From positions 1 through 5,929 of the forward strand of contig PMOP01000073.1 in assembly GCA_003161495.1 (NCBI GenBank): a stretch of 5,929 bases of DNA. The letters run 5' to 3'. Each line of letters begins with the position of its first letter. Within the stretch, counting starts at the first letter, position 1. The translations under genes and the position numbers were made by a program. This document shows positions 5,778 to 5,929 of the stretch, in pieces. The DNA comes from Acidobacteriota bacterium (GTDB lineage: Bacteria > Acidobacteriota > Terriglobia > Acidiferrales > UBA7541). A model generated the notes under the pieces. It saw only the letters and a program-made list of their open reading frames with translations. It did not search any database and had not been told where the DNA came from.

Positions 5778-5929
5778 TTGAAAACAAATCTGCCGCCGGA
5801 CCTGCTCGCGCTTTGCGGTGGTCGCAAATTCCGTGCTACTTTGCTTCCGCGGGATAAATCGGGAATGGTCTTTCGATTTGTCGACGGCGGCCAATCCCTT
5901 GCGATGACCACAAAAAATAAAACCTCGAT
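5778..5929 (+). CDS. Possible 5' part of an unidentified gene (cut by window edge)
   Basis: After the repeat, one plus-strand frame stays open to the edge while the other two hit stops. It reads LPPDLLALCGGRKFRATLLP, then RDKSGMVFRFVDGGQSLAM and a Lys/Thr-rich end, which has a protein-like mix of residues. No start is well supported. TTG 5778, ATG 5865 and ATG 5904 are all in frame, and none has a clear ribosome site. I do not recognise a family. The frame is also open upstream of 5778, and an antisense minus frame is open too, so the span may be non-coding. The start given is a placeholder. Confidence 0.3.
   Translation, partial: MKTNLPPDLLALCGGRKFRATLLPRDKSGMVFRFVDGGQSLAMTTKNKTS

Noticed and set aside
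5002..5787. 261-residue minus-strand frame covering the PilZ gene
   Set aside because: Longer than the real gene but Arg/Ser-rich with no motif. The plus strand has RxxxR, NxSxxG and a good ribosome site.

Overview
The window looks like ordinary chromosomal DNA from a G+C-rich, Gram-negative soil-type bacterium. My best guess is Acidobacteriota. This rests on three things: a diderm-type LolA-like periplasmic protein, small secreted proteins of a style common in that phylum, and an intergenic inverted repeat with GTAGCGC...GCGCTAC ends that I associate with such genomes. The phylum is an inference and was not tested by any search.

Layout, left to right. (1) At 1-338 on the minus strand is the 5' part of folP (dihydropteroate synthase), which runs off the left edge. 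(2) The head-to-head gap 339-578 holds a long near-perfect inverted repeat at 364-451. (3) At 579-1298 (+) is a secreted LolA-like protein with a good ribosome binding site. It faces tail-to-tail a small exported protein of unknown function at 1320-1742 (-). (4) After a 231-base divergent gap comes a two-gene operon: a four-helix LytS/YehU-type membrane histidine kinase (1974-3077) whose TGA stop overlaps the TTG start of a LytTR-type response regulator (3074-3820). (5) At 3857-4951 (-), tail-to-tail with the regulator, is a complete Ada protein with the zinc methyl-acceptor domain, AraC helix-turn-helix and O6-methylguanine methyltransferase domain. An SD-like ATG lies exactly at its domain junction. 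(6) A roughly 210-base gap with several small hairpins leads to a PilZ c-di-GMP-binding protein (5191-5715, +). (7) Just past pilZ is a short internally deleted relative of the first repeat (5723-5753), then an open frame that may be the start of a further plus-strand gene running off the right edge.

How the genes fit together: apart from the kinase/regulator pair, these are separate transcription units (folate synthesis, envelope, signalling, DNA alkylation repair, c-di-GMP signalling) with alternating orientation. I see no phage, IS transposase, CRISPR array, tRNA or rRNA, and no clear new multi-gene system. The most interesting points are the two repeat copies with matching ends but different interiors, the possible internal start in ada that would make a stand-alone alkyltransferase, and the uncharacterised small secreted protein.
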